64,000 nt of DNA from Microbacterium oxydans (GCF_000956405.1 NZ_JYIV01000030.1:310001-374000); one strand, 5' to 3'. Counted from the stretch's first letter, positions 25,265-34,262 are shown. Numbers and translations are program-made. Notes: generated by a model not told the origin, from the letters alone.

Positions 25265-26236
25265 ATGGCCGGTGCAGGCGCGGAATCTCGCGACAGCAAG
25301 CTGATCGCGGCGCTCACCGCGGCACAGCTCTACTACATGCAGGACAAGACCATGGAGGTCATCGCGAAGGAGCTCGGCACCTCGAGATCGTCGGTCTCCC
25401 GCCTGCTGAGCTTCGCGCGGGAGAGCGGCCTGGTCGACATCCGCATCAACTCGCCCCTCGAACGGCTCGGGATGCTCGAGCACCGCATCCGAGATCGGCA
25501 TCGTGTGGCCGCGCACGTCGTGCCCATGCCCGAGATCCTGAGCGAGGTCGAGCGACTCGAACGCGTGGCACTGACGGCGGGTCGTCTGCTGTCGCAGTTC
25601 GTCGATTCGAACATGGTCATCGGTGTCGCGTGGGGCTCGACCATCAGCGCTGTGAGTCGTGGGCTCACACAGAAGGAGACCCACAACACGACCTTCGTGC
25701 AGCTCAACGGTGCCGGCAACACCCAGACGACGGGTGTCGAGTACTCCAGCGACATCCTGCAGCGGTTCGGCAGCGCCTTCGGTGCCCAGGTCCAGCAGTT
25801 CCCGGTCCCTGCCTTCTTCGACGACCCCGCAACCCGGGAGGCGATGTGGCGCGAACGCAGCACGCGTCGTGTGCTCGACCTCCAGGCGAAGATGGACGTC
25901 GCGGTGTTCAGTCTCGGCTCCCCGGCCGCCGAGGTGCCCAGTCGCGTCTACGTGGGCGGCTATCTCGGACGTGACGACTACCGCAGCCTCCGCGAGGACC
26001 ATGCGATCGGTGATGTCGCCACCGTGTTCTTCCGCTCCGACGGGTCATGGCGCGACATCCGCGTGAACGCGCGGGCGACGGGTCCCGGCCTCGATCGACT
26101 TCGACGGGTTCCCCGCCGGGTGTGCGTCGTATCGGGCATTCCGAAGCTGGTGAGTCTTCGCGCCGCCCTGGCGGCCGGACTCATCACGGACGTCGTCCTC
26201 GACGAGGGGCTCGCACGGCGCCTCGTCGAGGACTGA
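25265..26236 (+). CDS. Sugar-binding transcriptional regulator (SorC/DeoR type)
   Basis: A 323-aa regulator with an N-terminal helix-turn-helix (AKELGTSRSSVSRLLSFARESGLV, about residues 37-60; key residues are the TSRSSVSR recognition helix) and a large C-terminal sugar-phosphate-binding domain of the SorC family (VIGVAWGSTISAVSRGL as the phosphate-binding loop). ATG 25265 follows GAGGAGG. It diverges from glpD-glpF-glpK, so it probably senses glycerol 3-phosphate, dihydroxyacetone phosphate or a related intermediate. This is inferred from position; the family also controls sugar and deoxynucleoside genes. Confidence 0.9.
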   Translation: MAGAGAESRDSKLIAALTAAQLYYMQDKTMEVIAKELGTSRSSVSRLLSFARESGLVDIRINSPLERLGMLEHRIRDRHRVAAHVVPMPEILSEVERLERVALTAGRLLSQFVDSNMVIGVAWGSTISAVSRGLTQKETHNTTFVQLNGAGNTQTTGVEYSSDILQRFGSAFGAQVQQFPVPAFFDDPATREAMWRERSTRRVLDLQAKMDVAVFSLGSPAAEVPSRVYVGGYLGRDDYRSLREDHAIGDVATVFFRSDGSWRDIRVNARATGPGLDRLRRVPRRVCVVSGIPKLVSLRAALAAGLITDVVLDEGLARRLVED

Positions 26237-26266
26237 CGCGCATCGTCGCAGGGGACGCCTCGAGAG

Positions 26267-27424
26267 CTACGGCTCCTCGGTCGACGATTCTGGGCCGGAA
26301 CGGAACTCCCTGATCAGATGATGCACCACTGCGGAGAGATCGCCGCCCGCGGCATCGGCGACGGCGAGCTGACGCGCGTAGCTGGCACCCCCGTCCAGGA
26401 TCGTGGCGATGCCGCCGAACTCGCGACCGCACCCGAGCTCCACCGCGGTCGGGGTGAGGGATTCGAGAGTCTCGGACAGGTGCTCGCGCACGGGGCGCTG
26501 TGTTCCGGCGGCATCGACGATCGCACGTGCGTCGAGTCCGTAACGTGCTGCTCTCCACTTGTTCTCGCGGTGGAACCAGGCCGGGAGCTCGGGGAGGGTC
26601 TTCCCTTCGTCGAGCTGGCGCGAGAAGTCCTCGACCAGGACCTGCACGAGCGCGGCGACCGAGGCGAGCTCGGGCAGTGTCGACAACCCGTCGCAGGCGC
26701 GCACCTCGATGGTTCCCCACCGCGGAGCCGGCCGGATGTCCCAGCGCACCTCCGTCGCATCGGCCATCACCCCGGTGCGCACCATGTCGTCGAGGTACGA
26801 CTCGTACTGCGACCAGTCGTGCAGCGGCCACGGGAGTCCGGCGGTGGGAAGCTGCTGGAACACGAGCGCGCGGTTCGACGCGTAGCCCGTGCGCTCGCCC
26901 GCCCAGTAGGGGCTCGACGCGGCGAGCGACTGCAGATGGGGGAGGAAGCCCGCGAGCGCGTTGATGATGGGGAAGACCTTGCGCTGATCCTCGACCCCGA
27001 CGTGCACGTGGATGCCCCAGATCATCATGTTGCGCCCCCACCACTGAGTACGCTCGATGAGCGTGTGGTACCGCGTCTTGTCGGTGACCTGCTGGTCGTA
27101 CCACTGCGCGAACGGGTGGCTTCCGGCCGACAGCAGCTCGACACCCGCGGGATCGGTCGCCGACCGCACAGCCGTGATCGCGTTGGCGATGTCGTCGACG
27201 GCATGGGCCACCGAGTCTCCGATGCCGCTGGTCACCTCGATCGTGTTGGTGAGGAGCTCACCGGTGACGGTGTGGCGTTCGTCGGCACTTTCGGCCTCGA
27301 GCGCCGCGAGCAGTTCGGGTGCGCGCCCGACGAGGTCACCGCTCACCGGGTCGGCGAGCATGATCTCCCATTCGAGACCGACGGTGGACCGGGCCGATGG
27401 GGCGAACTCGAGCTTCACCCGCAC
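26267..27424 (-). CDS. YbdK-type carboxylate-amine ligase (GCS2 family)
   Basis: A 385-aa member of the glutamate-cysteine ligase 2 family, often named YbdK or EgtA-like. These ATP-grasp-related enzymes join an amine or cysteine to a glutamate-like carboxylate. Visible family motifs are [11 protein letters not shown] near the N-terminus, [15 protein letters not shown] (metal/ATP site) and [13 protein letters not shown]. Ergothioneine, glutathione or other ligase activity cannot be distinguished, since no partner biosynthetic genes are nearby. GTG 27424 is used and GTG 27418 is possible. It converges with the glp regulator gene. Confidence 0.88.
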   Translation of the reverse strand: MRVKLEFAPSARSTVGLEWEIMLADPVSGDLVGRAPELLAALEAESADERHTVTGELLTNTIEVTSGIGDSVAHAVDDIANAITAVRSATDPAGVELLSAGSHPFAQWYDQQVTDKTRYHTLIERTQWWGRNMMIWGIHVHVGVEDQRKVFPIINALAGFLPHLQSLAASSPYWAGERTGYASNRALVFQQLPTAGLPWPLHDWSQYESYLDDMVRTGVMADATEVRWDIRPAPRWGTIEVRACDGLSTLPELASVAALVQVLVEDFSRQLDEGKTLPELPAWFHRENKWRAARYGLDARAIVDAAGTQRPVREHLSETLESLTPTAVELGCGREFGGIATILDGGASYARQLAVADAAGGDLSAVVHHLIREFRSGPESSTEEP

Positions 27425-27496
27425 AGTCTGGCACGCGAGGCGCGCGACACGGCAACGGCCGTTTCGCCACGTTTCGCGCCCGGCCCGCTGATCTGG

Positions 27497-27502
27497 CAGA
27501 AT
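27497..27502 (+). promoter_or_regulatory. Likely -10 (CAGAAT) of the rpsP operon
   Basis: CAGAAT sits in TGGCAGAATAG, nearly identical to the TGGCAGAATGG block upstream of rplS. It would give a leader of about 120 bases before rpsP. Confidence 0.45.
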
Positions 27503-27628
27503 AGAGGGTCGGACGACCTGCTCGACCCTCTATCCAGCAGGAGTCCACACTCATCAGAGCTTCCGCCGGGTGTGCACCCCACTCTCCAGGCGACCGGTTC
27601 GTTTCCTTCCACACAATTCAGGAGAATC

Positions 27629-28063
27629 GTGGCTGTCAAGATTCGTCTCAAGCGCCTGGGCAAGATCCGCGCGCCTTACTACCGCATCGTCGTCGCCGAC
27701 TCGAAGACCAAGCGTGATGGTCGCGTGATCGAGGAGATCGGCAAGTACCACCCCACCGAGGAGCCCTCGTTCATCGAGGTCGACTCCGAGCGTGCGCAGT
27801 ACTGGCTGTCCGTCGGCGCGCAGCCGACCGAGCAGGTCGCTGCCATCCTCAAGATCACGGGCGACTGGGGCAAGTTCAAGGGCGACAAGGACGCGAAGTC
27901 CACGCTCAAGGTCGCCGAGCCGAAGGTTCCCTTCGAGGTCGACGCATCCAAGAAGTCCGTCGTCAAGCCCAAGGTCGAGAAGAAGGCGGAGGCTCCTGCT
28001 GAGGAGGCTCCCGCCGCGGCCGACGCGGAGGCCGCTGAGGCTCCCGCAGCAGACGCAGAGTAA
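27629..28063 (+). CDS. rpsP: 30S ribosomal protein S16
   Basis: S16 assembles early into the small subunit. The first 80 residues are the S16 fold ([20 protein letters not shown]). The 144-aa protein then continues with a charged tail ending in an Ala/Glu/Pro-rich stretch, longer than E. coli S16 (82 aa) but usual in actinobacteria. The start is GTG 27629 with AGGAGA just upstream. The frame is open for more than a kilobase upstream, but that is antisense to the ligase gene. It heads rpsP-khpA-rimM-trmD. Confidence 0.97.
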   Translation: MAVKIRLKRLGKIRAPYYRIVVADSKTKRDGRVIEEIGKYHPTEEPSFIEVDSERAQYWLSVGAQPTEQVAAILKITGDWGKFKGDKDAKSTLKVAEPKVPFEVDASKKSVVKPKVEKKAEAPAEEAPAAADAEAAEAPAADAE

Positions 28064-28069
28064 TCCGTC

Positions 28070-28300
28070 GTGCTCGCCGCCGCGCTCGAACACATCGTCA
28101 AGGGGATCGTCGATCACCCGGAGGATGTCCGTATCAACGAATCCACTTCGCCGAGAGGCGACCTCCTCGAGGTGCGCGTGCACCCCGACGACCGTGGACG
28201 CGTGATCGGGCGCGGCGGCCGCACAGCGAAGGCCCTTCGCACTCTCGTCAGCGCTCTCGCTGACGGTCGTCGGGTCCGCGTCGATGTCGCGGACGACTGA
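28070..28300 (+). CDS. khpA: KH-domain RNA-binding protein KhpA
   Basis: This 76-aa single KH domain protein binds RNA through the GRVIGRGGRTAKALR loop (GxxG motif as IGRGG). KhpA works with KhpB as an RNA chaperone or global RNA-binding protein in several Gram-positive species and affects cell division there. Starting at GTG 28070, it lies 6 bp after rpsP and overlaps or abuts rimM, the conserved order rpsP-khpA-rimM-trmD. KhpB is not in this window. Confidence 0.93.
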   Translation: MLAAALEHIVKGIVDHPEDVRINESTSPRGDLLEVRVHPDDRGRVIGRGGRTAKALRTLVSALADGRRVRVDVADD

Positions 28301-28301
28301 C

Positions 28302-28901
28302 GTGGTGGCGAAGGACCGAAACCAGGGCAAGAACCAGCTGCGGGTCGGGCGTCTCGTCAAGGCGCACGGGCTCAAGGGCGGTCTCAAGCTCGAGCTGTAC
28401 ACGGACAACCCCGAGGGACGTTTCGTCCCCGGTGCCGGTTTCACGTTGCAGGTGCCCGAGGCATCTCCGTGGCACGGCAAGGAGATCACGGTGCGCGAGT
28501 ACCGGGTGATGAACGGCAACCCTGTCGTCTTCTTCGAGGACGTCGAAGACCGCGACGCGGCAGACAGCCTCGTGCGGGCCATCCTCTGGATCGACCAGGA
28601 CGCGGATGAGGCCGAGGACGACGCATGGTTCGATCACCAGCTCGTCGGCCTCGAGGTGGTTCGCGACGACACGGTGATCGGTCGAGTCGTGCGGGTGGAG
28701 CACTTCCCCGCGCAGGATCTCCTCATCGTCAAGGCAGGCGACGACGAGGTGATGGTGCCCTTCGTCTCTGCCATCGTGCCCACCGTCGACGTGCAGGCAG
28801 GGCGCGTGATCGTGACCCCGCCGCCCGGGCTCTTCGAGGAGCTTCCGGAGACCACCGACGCCGAGCCGCAGGCAGGCACGGACGCTCATGCGTCCGAGTG
28901 A
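28302..28901 (+). CDS. rimM: Ribosome maturation factor RimM
   Basis: RimM helps the 30S head assemble by binding S19. The two-domain protein has the RimM beta-barrel (LRVGRLVKAHGLKGGLKLELYTD) and the C-terminal PRC-barrel (WFDHQLVGLEV...GDDEVMVPFVSAIV). The start is uncertain: GTG 28302, just after the khpA stop and with GGAC upstream, gives 199 aa. ATG 28284 inside khpA gives 205 aa. The C-terminal tail is acidic and variable. It lies 19 bp before trmD. Confidence 0.94.
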   Translation: MVAKDRNQGKNQLRVGRLVKAHGLKGGLKLELYTDNPEGRFVPGAGFTLQVPEASPWHGKEITVREYRVMNGNPVVFFEDVEDRDAADSLVRAILWIDQDADEAEDDAWFDHQLVGLEVVRDDTVIGRVVRVEHFPAQDLLIVKAGDDEVMVPFVSAIVPTVDVQAGRVIVTPPPGLFEELPETTDAEPQAGTDAHASE

Positions 28902-28920
28902 TCGCTGAAACGGTTCCGCC

Positions 28921-29640
28921 GTGCGCATCGACGTCCTCTCGATCTTCCCGTCGTACTTCGACGGTCTGACGCTCTCCCTGCTCGGAAAGGCCCAGGCGAC
29001 AGGGATCATCGATCTCCGTGTCCGGGACCTCCGCGACTGGACCTCGGACCGCCATCGCACCGTGGACGACACCCCCTACGGTGGCGGAGCGGGCATGGTC
29101 ATGAAGCCGGAGCCCTGGGGGCTTGCTCTCGATGAGATCGTCGATGAATCGGCCGCGTCGAGCGCCGGACGTCCCACCATCATCTTCCCGTCACCCGCCG
29201 GCGAGGTCTTCACGCAGAAGACCGCGCGCGATCTGGCGACTCGTGAGCACCTCATCTTCGGGTGCGGTCGCTACGAGGGCATCGACGAGCGTGTGTTCGA
29301 GTACGCGGCCGAGCGGGGCGAGGTCAGGCTGATCAGCCTCGGCGACTACGTCCTCAACGGGGGAGAGGTCGCCACCATGGCGATGATCGAGGCCATCGGC
29401 CGTCTGATCCCGGGAGTCGTCGGCAACCCGGAGAGCCTCGTCGAGGAGTCCCACGAGGATGGGCTGCTCGAGTATCCGTCGTACACGAAGCCCGCATCGT
29501 GGCGGGAGCGGGCCGTGCCCGATGTGCTGCTGAGCGGGAATCATGCCGCGATCGCCGCGTGGCGTCGAGAGCAGCAGCTCGAGCGCACCCGATCGCGGCG
29601 TCCCGATCTCCTCGGCGACGACGAGTCAGCCTCTTCCTGA
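28921..29640 (+). CDS. trmD: tRNA (guanine-N1)-methyltransferase
   Basis: TrmD makes m1G37 in tRNAs reading CNN/GNN codons, preventing +1 frameshifts. The 239-aa protein starts [13 protein letters not shown] and shows the SPOUT knot with SAM-binding motifs [15 protein letters not shown] and [14 protein letters not shown]. The catalytic Asp lies in [17 protein letters not shown]. Start GTG 28921. It closes the rpsP operon and converges with a phosphatase gene 27 bp later. Confidence 0.97.
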   Translation: MRIDVLSIFPSYFDGLTLSLLGKAQATGIIDLRVRDLRDWTSDRHRTVDDTPYGGGAGMVMKPEPWGLALDEIVDESAASSAGRPTIIFPSPAGEVFTQKTARDLATREHLIFGCGRYEGIDERVFEYAAERGEVRLISLGDYVLNGGEVATMAMIEAIGRLIPGVVGNPESLVEESHEDGLLEYPSYTKPASWRERAVPDVLLSGNHAAIAAWRREQQLERTRSRRPDLLGDDESASS

Positions 29641-29667
29641 CCGAACCGCGACCTCGGGCCCAGCCTC

Positions 29668-30261
29668 TCAGAGCATCCGTTCCGAGCCGCCGTCGATCTC
29701 GAAGACCACACCGTGCGGGTGTCGCAGTCCGAGGGCAGTCGGTGCATCCAGCCCTCGCAGCTCCGCACGCAGCATGCGCCCGATCATCTCGTGACTGACG
29801 AGGAGAGGGGTGCCGAGCGACACCCATCCGCAACTGGTGAGAGCTTTCCGTGCTCGCGCTCTCGCCTGGGCATAGCTCTCGCCGCCGGGGAACGCCCACC
29901 CGTATCGGTTGGCGGCTCGCTCTTCCCTGACCGTGGGGTAGGCCGCGTCGATCTCGTCCCAAGTCAGACCCGCGAGCTCGCCGTGGTCGAGCTCGGCAAG
30001 CTCCGGCACCTCGACCACGTCGGCGCCGAGGCGGTCCGCGACGATCGTCGACGTGTGCACCGCCCTGCCCAGCGGGCTGGAGCACACAGTGTGAACACCG
30101 ACATCTGTCAGACGGTCCGCGATCGCATGCGCTTGCGCCACGCCCTCCGGGGTGAGGGGAGAATCGAGTCGTCCCTGCAGACGATGCTCGAGGTTCCATC
30201 GGGTCTGTCCGTGCCGGGCGAGGAGAACTCTCTCCGGCACATGTCGATCCTGCGGAATCAT
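29668..30261 (-). CDS. Histidine phosphatase family protein
   Basis: A 197-aa phosphoglycerate-mutase-like phosphatase. The catalytic motif is LLARHGQTRWN (phospho-His in RHG), with the second catalytic His in VSHEMIGRM and the acidic Glu region in ELDHGELAG. Substrates in this family range from sugar phosphates to phosphoserine and cobalamin precursors; none is indicated by the context. The start is uncertain: ATG 30261 is used, with CATCCT 12 bases upstream resembling a weak -10; ATG 30279 or GTG 30219 are alternatives. Confidence 0.88.
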   Translation of the reverse strand: MIPQDRHVPERVLLARHGQTRWNLEHRLQGRLDSPLTPEGVAQAHAIADRLTDVGVHTVCSSPLGRAVHTSTIVADRLGADVVEVPELAELDHGELAGLTWDEIDAAYPTVREERAANRYGWAFPGGESYAQARARARKALTSCGWVSLGTPLLVSHEMIGRMLRAELRGLDAPTALGLRHPHGVVFEIDGGSERML

Positions 30262-30336
30262 GGACTCAGGATGGCACACCGGCCCGCCGATCGCGCCTGG
30301 GTGCTGAGCCGACCCGACGATCGGCCGGGTCGCGCG

Positions 30337-31119
30337 TCAGTCGACGCCGAGGAACGACCGGTCGGTCAGGATGATCGGACCCTGCTCCGTGATCGCGATG
30401 GTGTGCTCGGAGTGTGCACCGCGGGAGCCGTCCGCGCTGCGCAGAGTCCACCCGTCGGGGTCTGTGACGAGCTCGTCGGTCGTGGCGAGAAGCCAGGGCT
30501 CCAGGGCGAGGACGAGGCCGGCGCGCAGGGGGAAGCCACGACCGGGGCGACCGTCGTTGGGGACGTGGGGGTCGCCGTGCATCGTGCGGCCGACGCCGTG
30601 GCCGCCGAAGTCGGTGTTGATCGAGTAGCCCTCGCCATGGGCGATCGCGGCGACGGCTGCGGAGATGTCCCCGATGCGGTTCCCGACGGTGGCGGCGTCG
30701 ATCGCCGCGGTCAGCGCACGCTCGGTCGTGTCGATGAGTCGGAGATCCTCTTCGCGCGCTGTTCCGACGACGAAGGAGACCGCGGAGTCTGCGACCCAGC
30801 CGTCGACCGCGACAGCGAAGTCGAGGGTGACGAGGTCTCCGTCTCGAAGTGTGTAGTCGTGCGGAAGGCCATGCAGCACGGCGTCGTTCACGGAGGTGCA
30901 GATGACCTTCCCGAACGGGCTCGCTCCGAACGAGGGGTGGTAGTCGATGTAGCACGACTCGGCGCCGGCGCGACGGATCATGTCGTGCGCCCGCCGATCG
31001 ATCGAGAGCAGGTTGGTTCCGACTTTCGTCTCGTCACGCAGCGTCGCCAGCGTTTCGGCGACGAACCGCCCGGCGGCGCGCATCTCTTCGATCTCGGCGG
31101 GGGTGCGCAGTTCGATCAT
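30337..31119 (-). CDS. map: Methionine aminopeptidase, type I
   Basis: Map removes the initiator Met from nascent proteins. The 260-aa enzyme has the five metal ligands in their usual places: DFAVAVDGWVADSA (Asp pair), GHGVGRTMHGDPHV (His), LALEPWLL (Glu) and SEHTIAITEQGP (Glu). It lacks the N-terminal zinc-finger extension seen in some actinobacterial paralogues. ATG 31119 is preceded by AGAGGA at good spacing. The frame is open upstream without a better start. It is divergent from a small membrane-protein gene. Confidence 0.96.
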   Translation of the reverse strand: MIELRTPAEIEEMRAAGRFVAETLATLRDETKVGTNLLSIDRRAHDMIRRAGAESCYIDYHPSFGASPFGKVICTSVNDAVLHGLPHDYTLRDGDLVTLDFAVAVDGWVADSAVSFVVGTAREEDLRLIDTTERALTAAIDAATVGNRIGDISAAVAAIAHGEGYSINTDFGGHGVGRTMHGDPHVPNDGRPGRGFPLRAGLVLALEPWLLATTDELVTDPDGWTLRSADGSRGAHSEHTIAITEQGPIILTDRSFLGVD

Positions 31120-31216
31120 CGGTTGTCCTCTCGTCCCTCCCATTCTCCCTGATCGTGAGGGTGCGGACGCCCGAGCGCTCTCAGCGAACACAGGAGCGCG
31201 CGTCGGGTCGTCGTCG

Positions 31217-31222
31217 TACGAT
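31217..31222 (+). promoter_or_regulatory. -10 hexamer TACGAT
   Basis: TACGAT begins exactly 12 bases before ATG 31229, the same geometry as the other leaderless genes here. Confidence 0.55.
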
Positions 31223-31228
31223 CTCAAC

Positions 31229-31717
31229 ATGTGGTTGCGACAGGCCTACTTCCGCTGGCTTCTCCCGGCGGCGTTCCTGCTGCCGCTCTGGCTGCTGATC
31301 GGGTGGGGTGTCTTCCAGGGCGGGTGGTCGATCCTGTGGGTGCTGCTCATCGCGATGCCCTCGGTGTTCCTGGGGCAGCTGCTGCTCACCCTTCTCACGA
31401 GGTCCCGTCCGTCCGTCCGCATCGAACGCGCGGTCTCCTGGTGGGACGTCGTCGGATTCACCGTCTGGAATGGTCTCACGATCGCGGTCGGGTTCTTCAT
31501 CGACGGGGCGTTCCCGTGGCTGCTCACGGCCGCGATCGTCGCCGGGATCGGACTGATCTGGCTACAGCTGTGGCAGCTGTGGAATGAGGCGAGAGGAAGC
31601 GGGGCGCGGCTGCGCGAGACCATCACCTGGTCCACGATTCCGACCATGGACGAGCCATCGGTCCCAACGCGTGCCCCCGAGGTGATCGTGGTGCGGGAGA
31701 CCGACTCCCGGGACTGA
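31229..31717 (+). CDS. Small integral membrane protein, function unknown
   Basis: The 162-aa protein has about four hydrophobic segments: two in the first 55 residues (WLLPAAFLLPLWLLIGWGVF and ILWVLLIAMPSVFLGQLLLT), then two more around residues 76-115. A hydrophilic C-terminal tail of about 45 residues follows. I know of no function. Genes like this are seen in related Microbacteriaceae. The start at ATG 31229 is fixed by the -10 box 12 bases upstream. It lies between map and rplS. Confidence 0.82.
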   Translation: MWLRQAYFRWLLPAAFLLPLWLLIGWGVFQGGWSILWVLLIAMPSVFLGQLLLTLLTRSRPSVRIERAVSWWDVVGFTVWNGLTIAVGFFIDGAFPWLLTAAIVAGIGLIWLQLWQLWNEARGSGARLRETITWSTIPTMDEPSVPTRAPEVIVVRETDSRD

Positions 31718-31726
31718 GACCGCGTT

Positions 31727-31755
31727 TTGGCCCGCCGCTGCATCCATGGCAGAAT
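31727..31755 (+). promoter_or_regulatory. rplS promoter TTGGCC-N17-CAGAAT
   Basis: TTGGCC (31727-31732) and CAGAAT (31750-31755) are separated by 17 bases. The -10 lies in TGGCAGAATGG, shared with the rpsP promoter region. The predicted leader of rplS is about 125 bases. Confidence 0.6.
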
Positions 31756-31885
31756 GGTTGTTTGTGCTGTGACCGGCTCTGCCACAGGGGAGCCCGCGGA
31801 CGCGTCAGCTCCGTACAGCTCAACCCTTTTCTTGTTCCTTTGAATACATGCATGCGACCTGTGGCGGGTGCAGAGAGAGACGATC

Positions 31886-32233
31886 ATGCAGATCCTCGAC
31901 GCCGTCGACGCGGCTTCCCTCCGTTCGGACATTCCGGACTTCTTCCCCGGTGACACCGTCAAGGTGCACGTCAACATCACCGAGGGCAACCGTTCTCGTA
32001 TCCAGGTCTTCCAGGGCGTCGTCATCGGCCGCCAGGGCGACAGCGTCCGCGAGACCTTCACCGTCCGCAAGATCAGCTTCCAGGTCGGCGTCGAGCGTAC
32101 CTTCCCGGTCCACTCGCCGGTGATCGACCACATCGAGGTCGTCACCCGCGGTGACGTGCGTCGCGCGAAGCTCTACTACCTCCGCCAGCTGCGTGGCAAG
32201 AAGGCGAAGATCAAGGAGAAGCGCGACCGCTGA
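31886..32233 (+). CDS. rplS: 50S ribosomal protein L19
   Basis: L19 sits at the 30S-50S interface. The 115-aa protein shows the family core [29 protein letters not shown] and the basic C-terminus [21 protein letters not shown] (named only by its K/R cluster, residues about 94-114). ATG 31886 follows an AGAGAGAG tract; GTG 31868 is an unlikely alternative. It is monocistronic: it has its own promoter and a strong terminator 15 bp downstream. Confidence 0.96.
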   Translation: MQILDAVDAASLRSDIPDFFPGDTVKVHVNITEGNRSRIQVFQGVVIGRQGDSVRETFTVRKISFQVGVERTFPVHSPVIDHIEVVTRGDVRRAKLYYLRQLRGKKAKIKEKRDR

Positions 32234-32248
32234 GTCGTCGCCACTCCG

Positions 32249-32287
32249 AAGCACCCCGGGACACGATGTCCCGGGGTGCTTTGTTCT
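32249..32287 (+). terminator. Intrinsic terminator of rplS
   Basis: A 15-bp perfect stem around AGCACCCCGGGACA, loop CGA, followed by TTGTTCT. A clear rho-independent terminator. Confidence 0.93.
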
Positions 32288-32305
32288 CCCCTCGATGTGC
32301 GAACC

Positions 32306-32311
32306 TATATA
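32306..32311 (+). promoter_or_regulatory. Possible -10 (TATATA) of lepB
   Basis: TATATA is a striking AT-rich island between the rplS terminator and lepB, about 40 bases before the lepB ATG. No convincing -35 is seen. Confidence 0.4.
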
Positions 32312-32350
32312 GCGTCGCTGCACGCCGGCGCATGATCGTGAAGGAACCAG

Positions 32351-33076
32351 ATGACTGCATCCCCGTCCGCGCCCACGTCCAGACGACGCCGCGGGTTCCT
32401 GGTCTTCCTCCGAGACGTGCTGGTGATCGTCGTGATCGCCGCGCTGGTGTCCTTCGTCGTGAAGACCTTCGTCGTCCGTTCCTTCTACATCCCCTCCGCG
32501 TCGATGGAGCGCACGTTGCTGGTCAACGACCGGATCCTCGTCGATGAGCTCACTCCGCGCTGGACCGACTACGAACGCGGAGACGTCGTCGTCTTCAAGG
32601 ATCCGGGCGGGTGGCTGGACGGACAGCCGCAGACGCCCGCGCAGCCACCTCTGGTCGAGGCCGTCGACTGGGTGCTGAACTTCGTGGGCATCTCCGCGAC
32701 CGATTCGCAGGATCACCTCGTCAAACGCGTGATCGGTCTTCCCGGCGACCACGTGGTCTGCTGCAACGCGCTCGGACAGATCACGATCAACGGCGCACCC
32801 ATCGACGAGCTCAGCTACCTGAATCTCCCCCAGGGCGACACCGCCGCATCGAACGAGCCGTTCGACGTCGTCGTTCCGGAGGATTCCGTGTGGCTGCTGG
32901 GCGACAACCGGGACCGCTCGCGCGACGCCCGTGCGCACCAGGATCTGCCCAGCGGCGGCTTCGTCCCGATGGAGAACATCGTGGGCAAGGCGTTCCTCAC
33001 GACCTGGCCGCTGAATCGACTGGGACCGATCGACGGACACCACGAGATCTTCAACGGCGTTCCGGATCCGGAATGA
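32351..33076 (+). CDS. lepB: Signal peptidase I
   Basis: LepB cleaves signal peptides of Sec- and Tat-exported proteins on the outer face of the membrane. The 241-aa protein has one N-terminal membrane anchor (about residues 17-40), the catalytic Ser in YIPSASMERTL (S51) and the Lys dyad partner in HLVKRVIGLPGD (about K127). The box SVWLLGDNRDRSRDAR closes the family pattern. It has a GAAGGAACC ribosome site. The stop overlaps the rnhB start (ATGA), so lepB-rnhB are coupled. Confidence 0.96.
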   Translation: MTASPSAPTSRRRRGFLVFLRDVLVIVVIAALVSFVVKTFVVRSFYIPSASMERTLLVNDRILVDELTPRWTDYERGDVVVFKDPGGWLDGQPQTPAQPPLVEAVDWVLNFVGISATDSQDHLVKRVIGLPGDHVVCCNALGQITINGAPIDELSYLNLPQGDTAASNEPFDVVVPEDSVWLLGDNRDRSRDARAHQDLPSGGFVPMENIVGKAFLTTWPLNRLGPIDGHHEIFNGVPDPE

Positions 33077-33732
33077 CCGTCGTCGCGCCGAAGCTCACCC
33101 TCGAACGCCGACTCCTCGGCGAGTGCGAGCTGATCATCTCCCTGGATGAGGTCGGTCGTGGCGCGCTCGCGGGGCCGGTGGCAGTGGGTGCGGCCGTGAT
33201 GGATGCCGCCGGAGCGCGCCGTCGTGTGCCGGAGGGGCTGCGCGACTCGAAACTCGTGACGGAGAAACGCAGGCCGGACGTGGCGGCTCGCGCAGCCGCC
33301 TGGGTGCAGGCGTCGGCGGTCGGCTGGGCGAGTGCGGCGGAGGTCGACGAGGTCGGCATCATGCGGGCGCTCGGACTCGCGGCGTCTCGCGCGGTCCTGG
33401 CCGTCGCCGCGCAGGGCGCTGTGCTCGACGGCGCTCTGATCCTGCTCGACGGAAACCACGACTACGTGTCGAAGGTGCACCCGACTCCGCTGAACGTGCG
33501 CCCCGTGGTCAAAGCGGACCGCGATTGTGCCTCTGTCTCTGCGGCCTCCGTGATCGCCAAGGTGGCGCGTGACGGCTACATGGCAGAGCTTCATGAGGCG
33601 CATCCGGCGTATCAATGGAATCGCAACAAGGGCTACGCCAGCCTCGAGCATCGCGATGCCATCCGGACGGTCGGACTGTCCCCGCACCACAGAGCGTCAT
33701 GGACCATAGCGGACGCGCCCACGCTGTTCTGA
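33073..33732 (+). CDS. rnhB: Ribonuclease HII
   Basis: RNase HII removes RNA from RNA-DNA hybrids and single ribonucleotides from DNA. The 219-aa enzyme has the active-site acids in LDEVGRGALAGP (Asp-Glu pair), ILLDGNHD and VVKADRDCASVSAASVIAKV. The ATG at 33073 overlaps the lepB stop. The frame is open upstream through lepB but without protein character. It is followed by the DUF2469 gene, as in most actinobacteria. Confidence 0.96.
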   Translation: MTVVAPKLTLERRLLGECELIISLDEVGRGALAGPVAVGAAVMDAAGARRRVPEGLRDSKLVTEKRRPDVAARAAAWVQASAVGWASAAEVDEVGIMRALGLAASRAVLAVAAQGAVLDGALILLDGNHDYVSKVHPTPLNVRPVVKADRDCASVSAASVIAKVARDGYMAELHEAHPAYQWNRNKGYASLEHRDAIRTVGLSPHHRASWTIADAPTLF

Positions 33733-33789
33733 CCGAGACGTCGCACGGGCGCCCCGGCCGCCGATGACGCGCGCCGGTGCTCGCGACTC

Positions 33790-33795
33790 TAGGAT
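33790..33795 (+). promoter_or_regulatory. -10-like TAGGAT upstream of the DUF2469 gene
   Basis: TAGGAT lies 15 bases before ATG 33805, as TAGAAT does before ffh. It suggests a very short leader. Confidence 0.4.
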
Positions 33796-33804
33796 GGACA
33801 CATC

Positions 33805-34131
33805 ATGGATGAGGAAGCCTTCGACGACTACGACCGCGAACTCGAGCTTGCACTGTTCCGGGAGTACCGGGATGTGGTGTCGCAGTTCCAGTACGTCGTG
33901 GAGACCGAGCGCCGGTTCTACCTGGCCAATGACGTGAACGTCGTCCGTCGGGACACCGAGCACGACTTCTACTTCGAGATCTCCATGACGGACGTGTGGG
34001 TATGGGACATCTACCGCGCTGACCGCTTCGTGAAGGCCGTGCGCGTGCTCACGTTCAAGGACGTCAACGTCGAGGAGCTGCAGCGCAGGGAGTTCGAACT
34101 CCCGCAGGAGCTCTCGCTCGACGGTGAGTGA
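33805..34131 (+). CDS. DUF2469 family protein
   Basis: This 108-aa acidic protein (MDEEAFDDYDRELELALFREYRDVV) belongs to DUF2469, a family restricted to actinobacteria and found between rnhB and yraN. The sequence is highly conserved in the phylum, with the aromatic-rich core FYFEISMTDVWVWDIYRADRFVK (cited by its DVWVWDIYR motif). The function is unknown. No signal peptide or catalytic motif is visible. The strict synteny suggests a housekeeping role. Confidence 0.92.
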   Translation: MDEEAFDDYDRELELALFREYRDVVSQFQYVVETERRFYLANDVNVVRRDTEHDFYFEISMTDVWVWDIYRADRFVKAVRVLTFKDVNVEELQRREFELPQELSLDGE

Positions 34132-34183
34132 CGGGTCGCCTCGTCGAGGCGAGGGTCTCGGAGTCCCTGCACATCTCACTGAA

Positions 34184-34219
34184 GAGGTGAATTCTCCCCA
34201 GCCGCTGTGAGTTCACCTC
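34184..34219. repeat. Imperfect hairpin between the DUF2469 gene and yraN
   Basis: GAGGTGAATTC (34184-34194) can pair with GAGTTCACCTC (34209-34219) over 11 bp with one G-U pair and a 14-base loop. It may be a terminator without U-tract or an operator. Confidence 0.45.
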
Positions 34220-34262
34220 GGTCGGCCCGATCCTGGGTCCGTGCCCACGTGATGCTGGGCAC

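Noticed and set aside
26318..27628. Open frame continuing upstream of rpsP in the same frame
   Set aside because: It is antisense to the YbdK-type ligase; S16 homology and the AGGAGA site place the start at GTG 27629.
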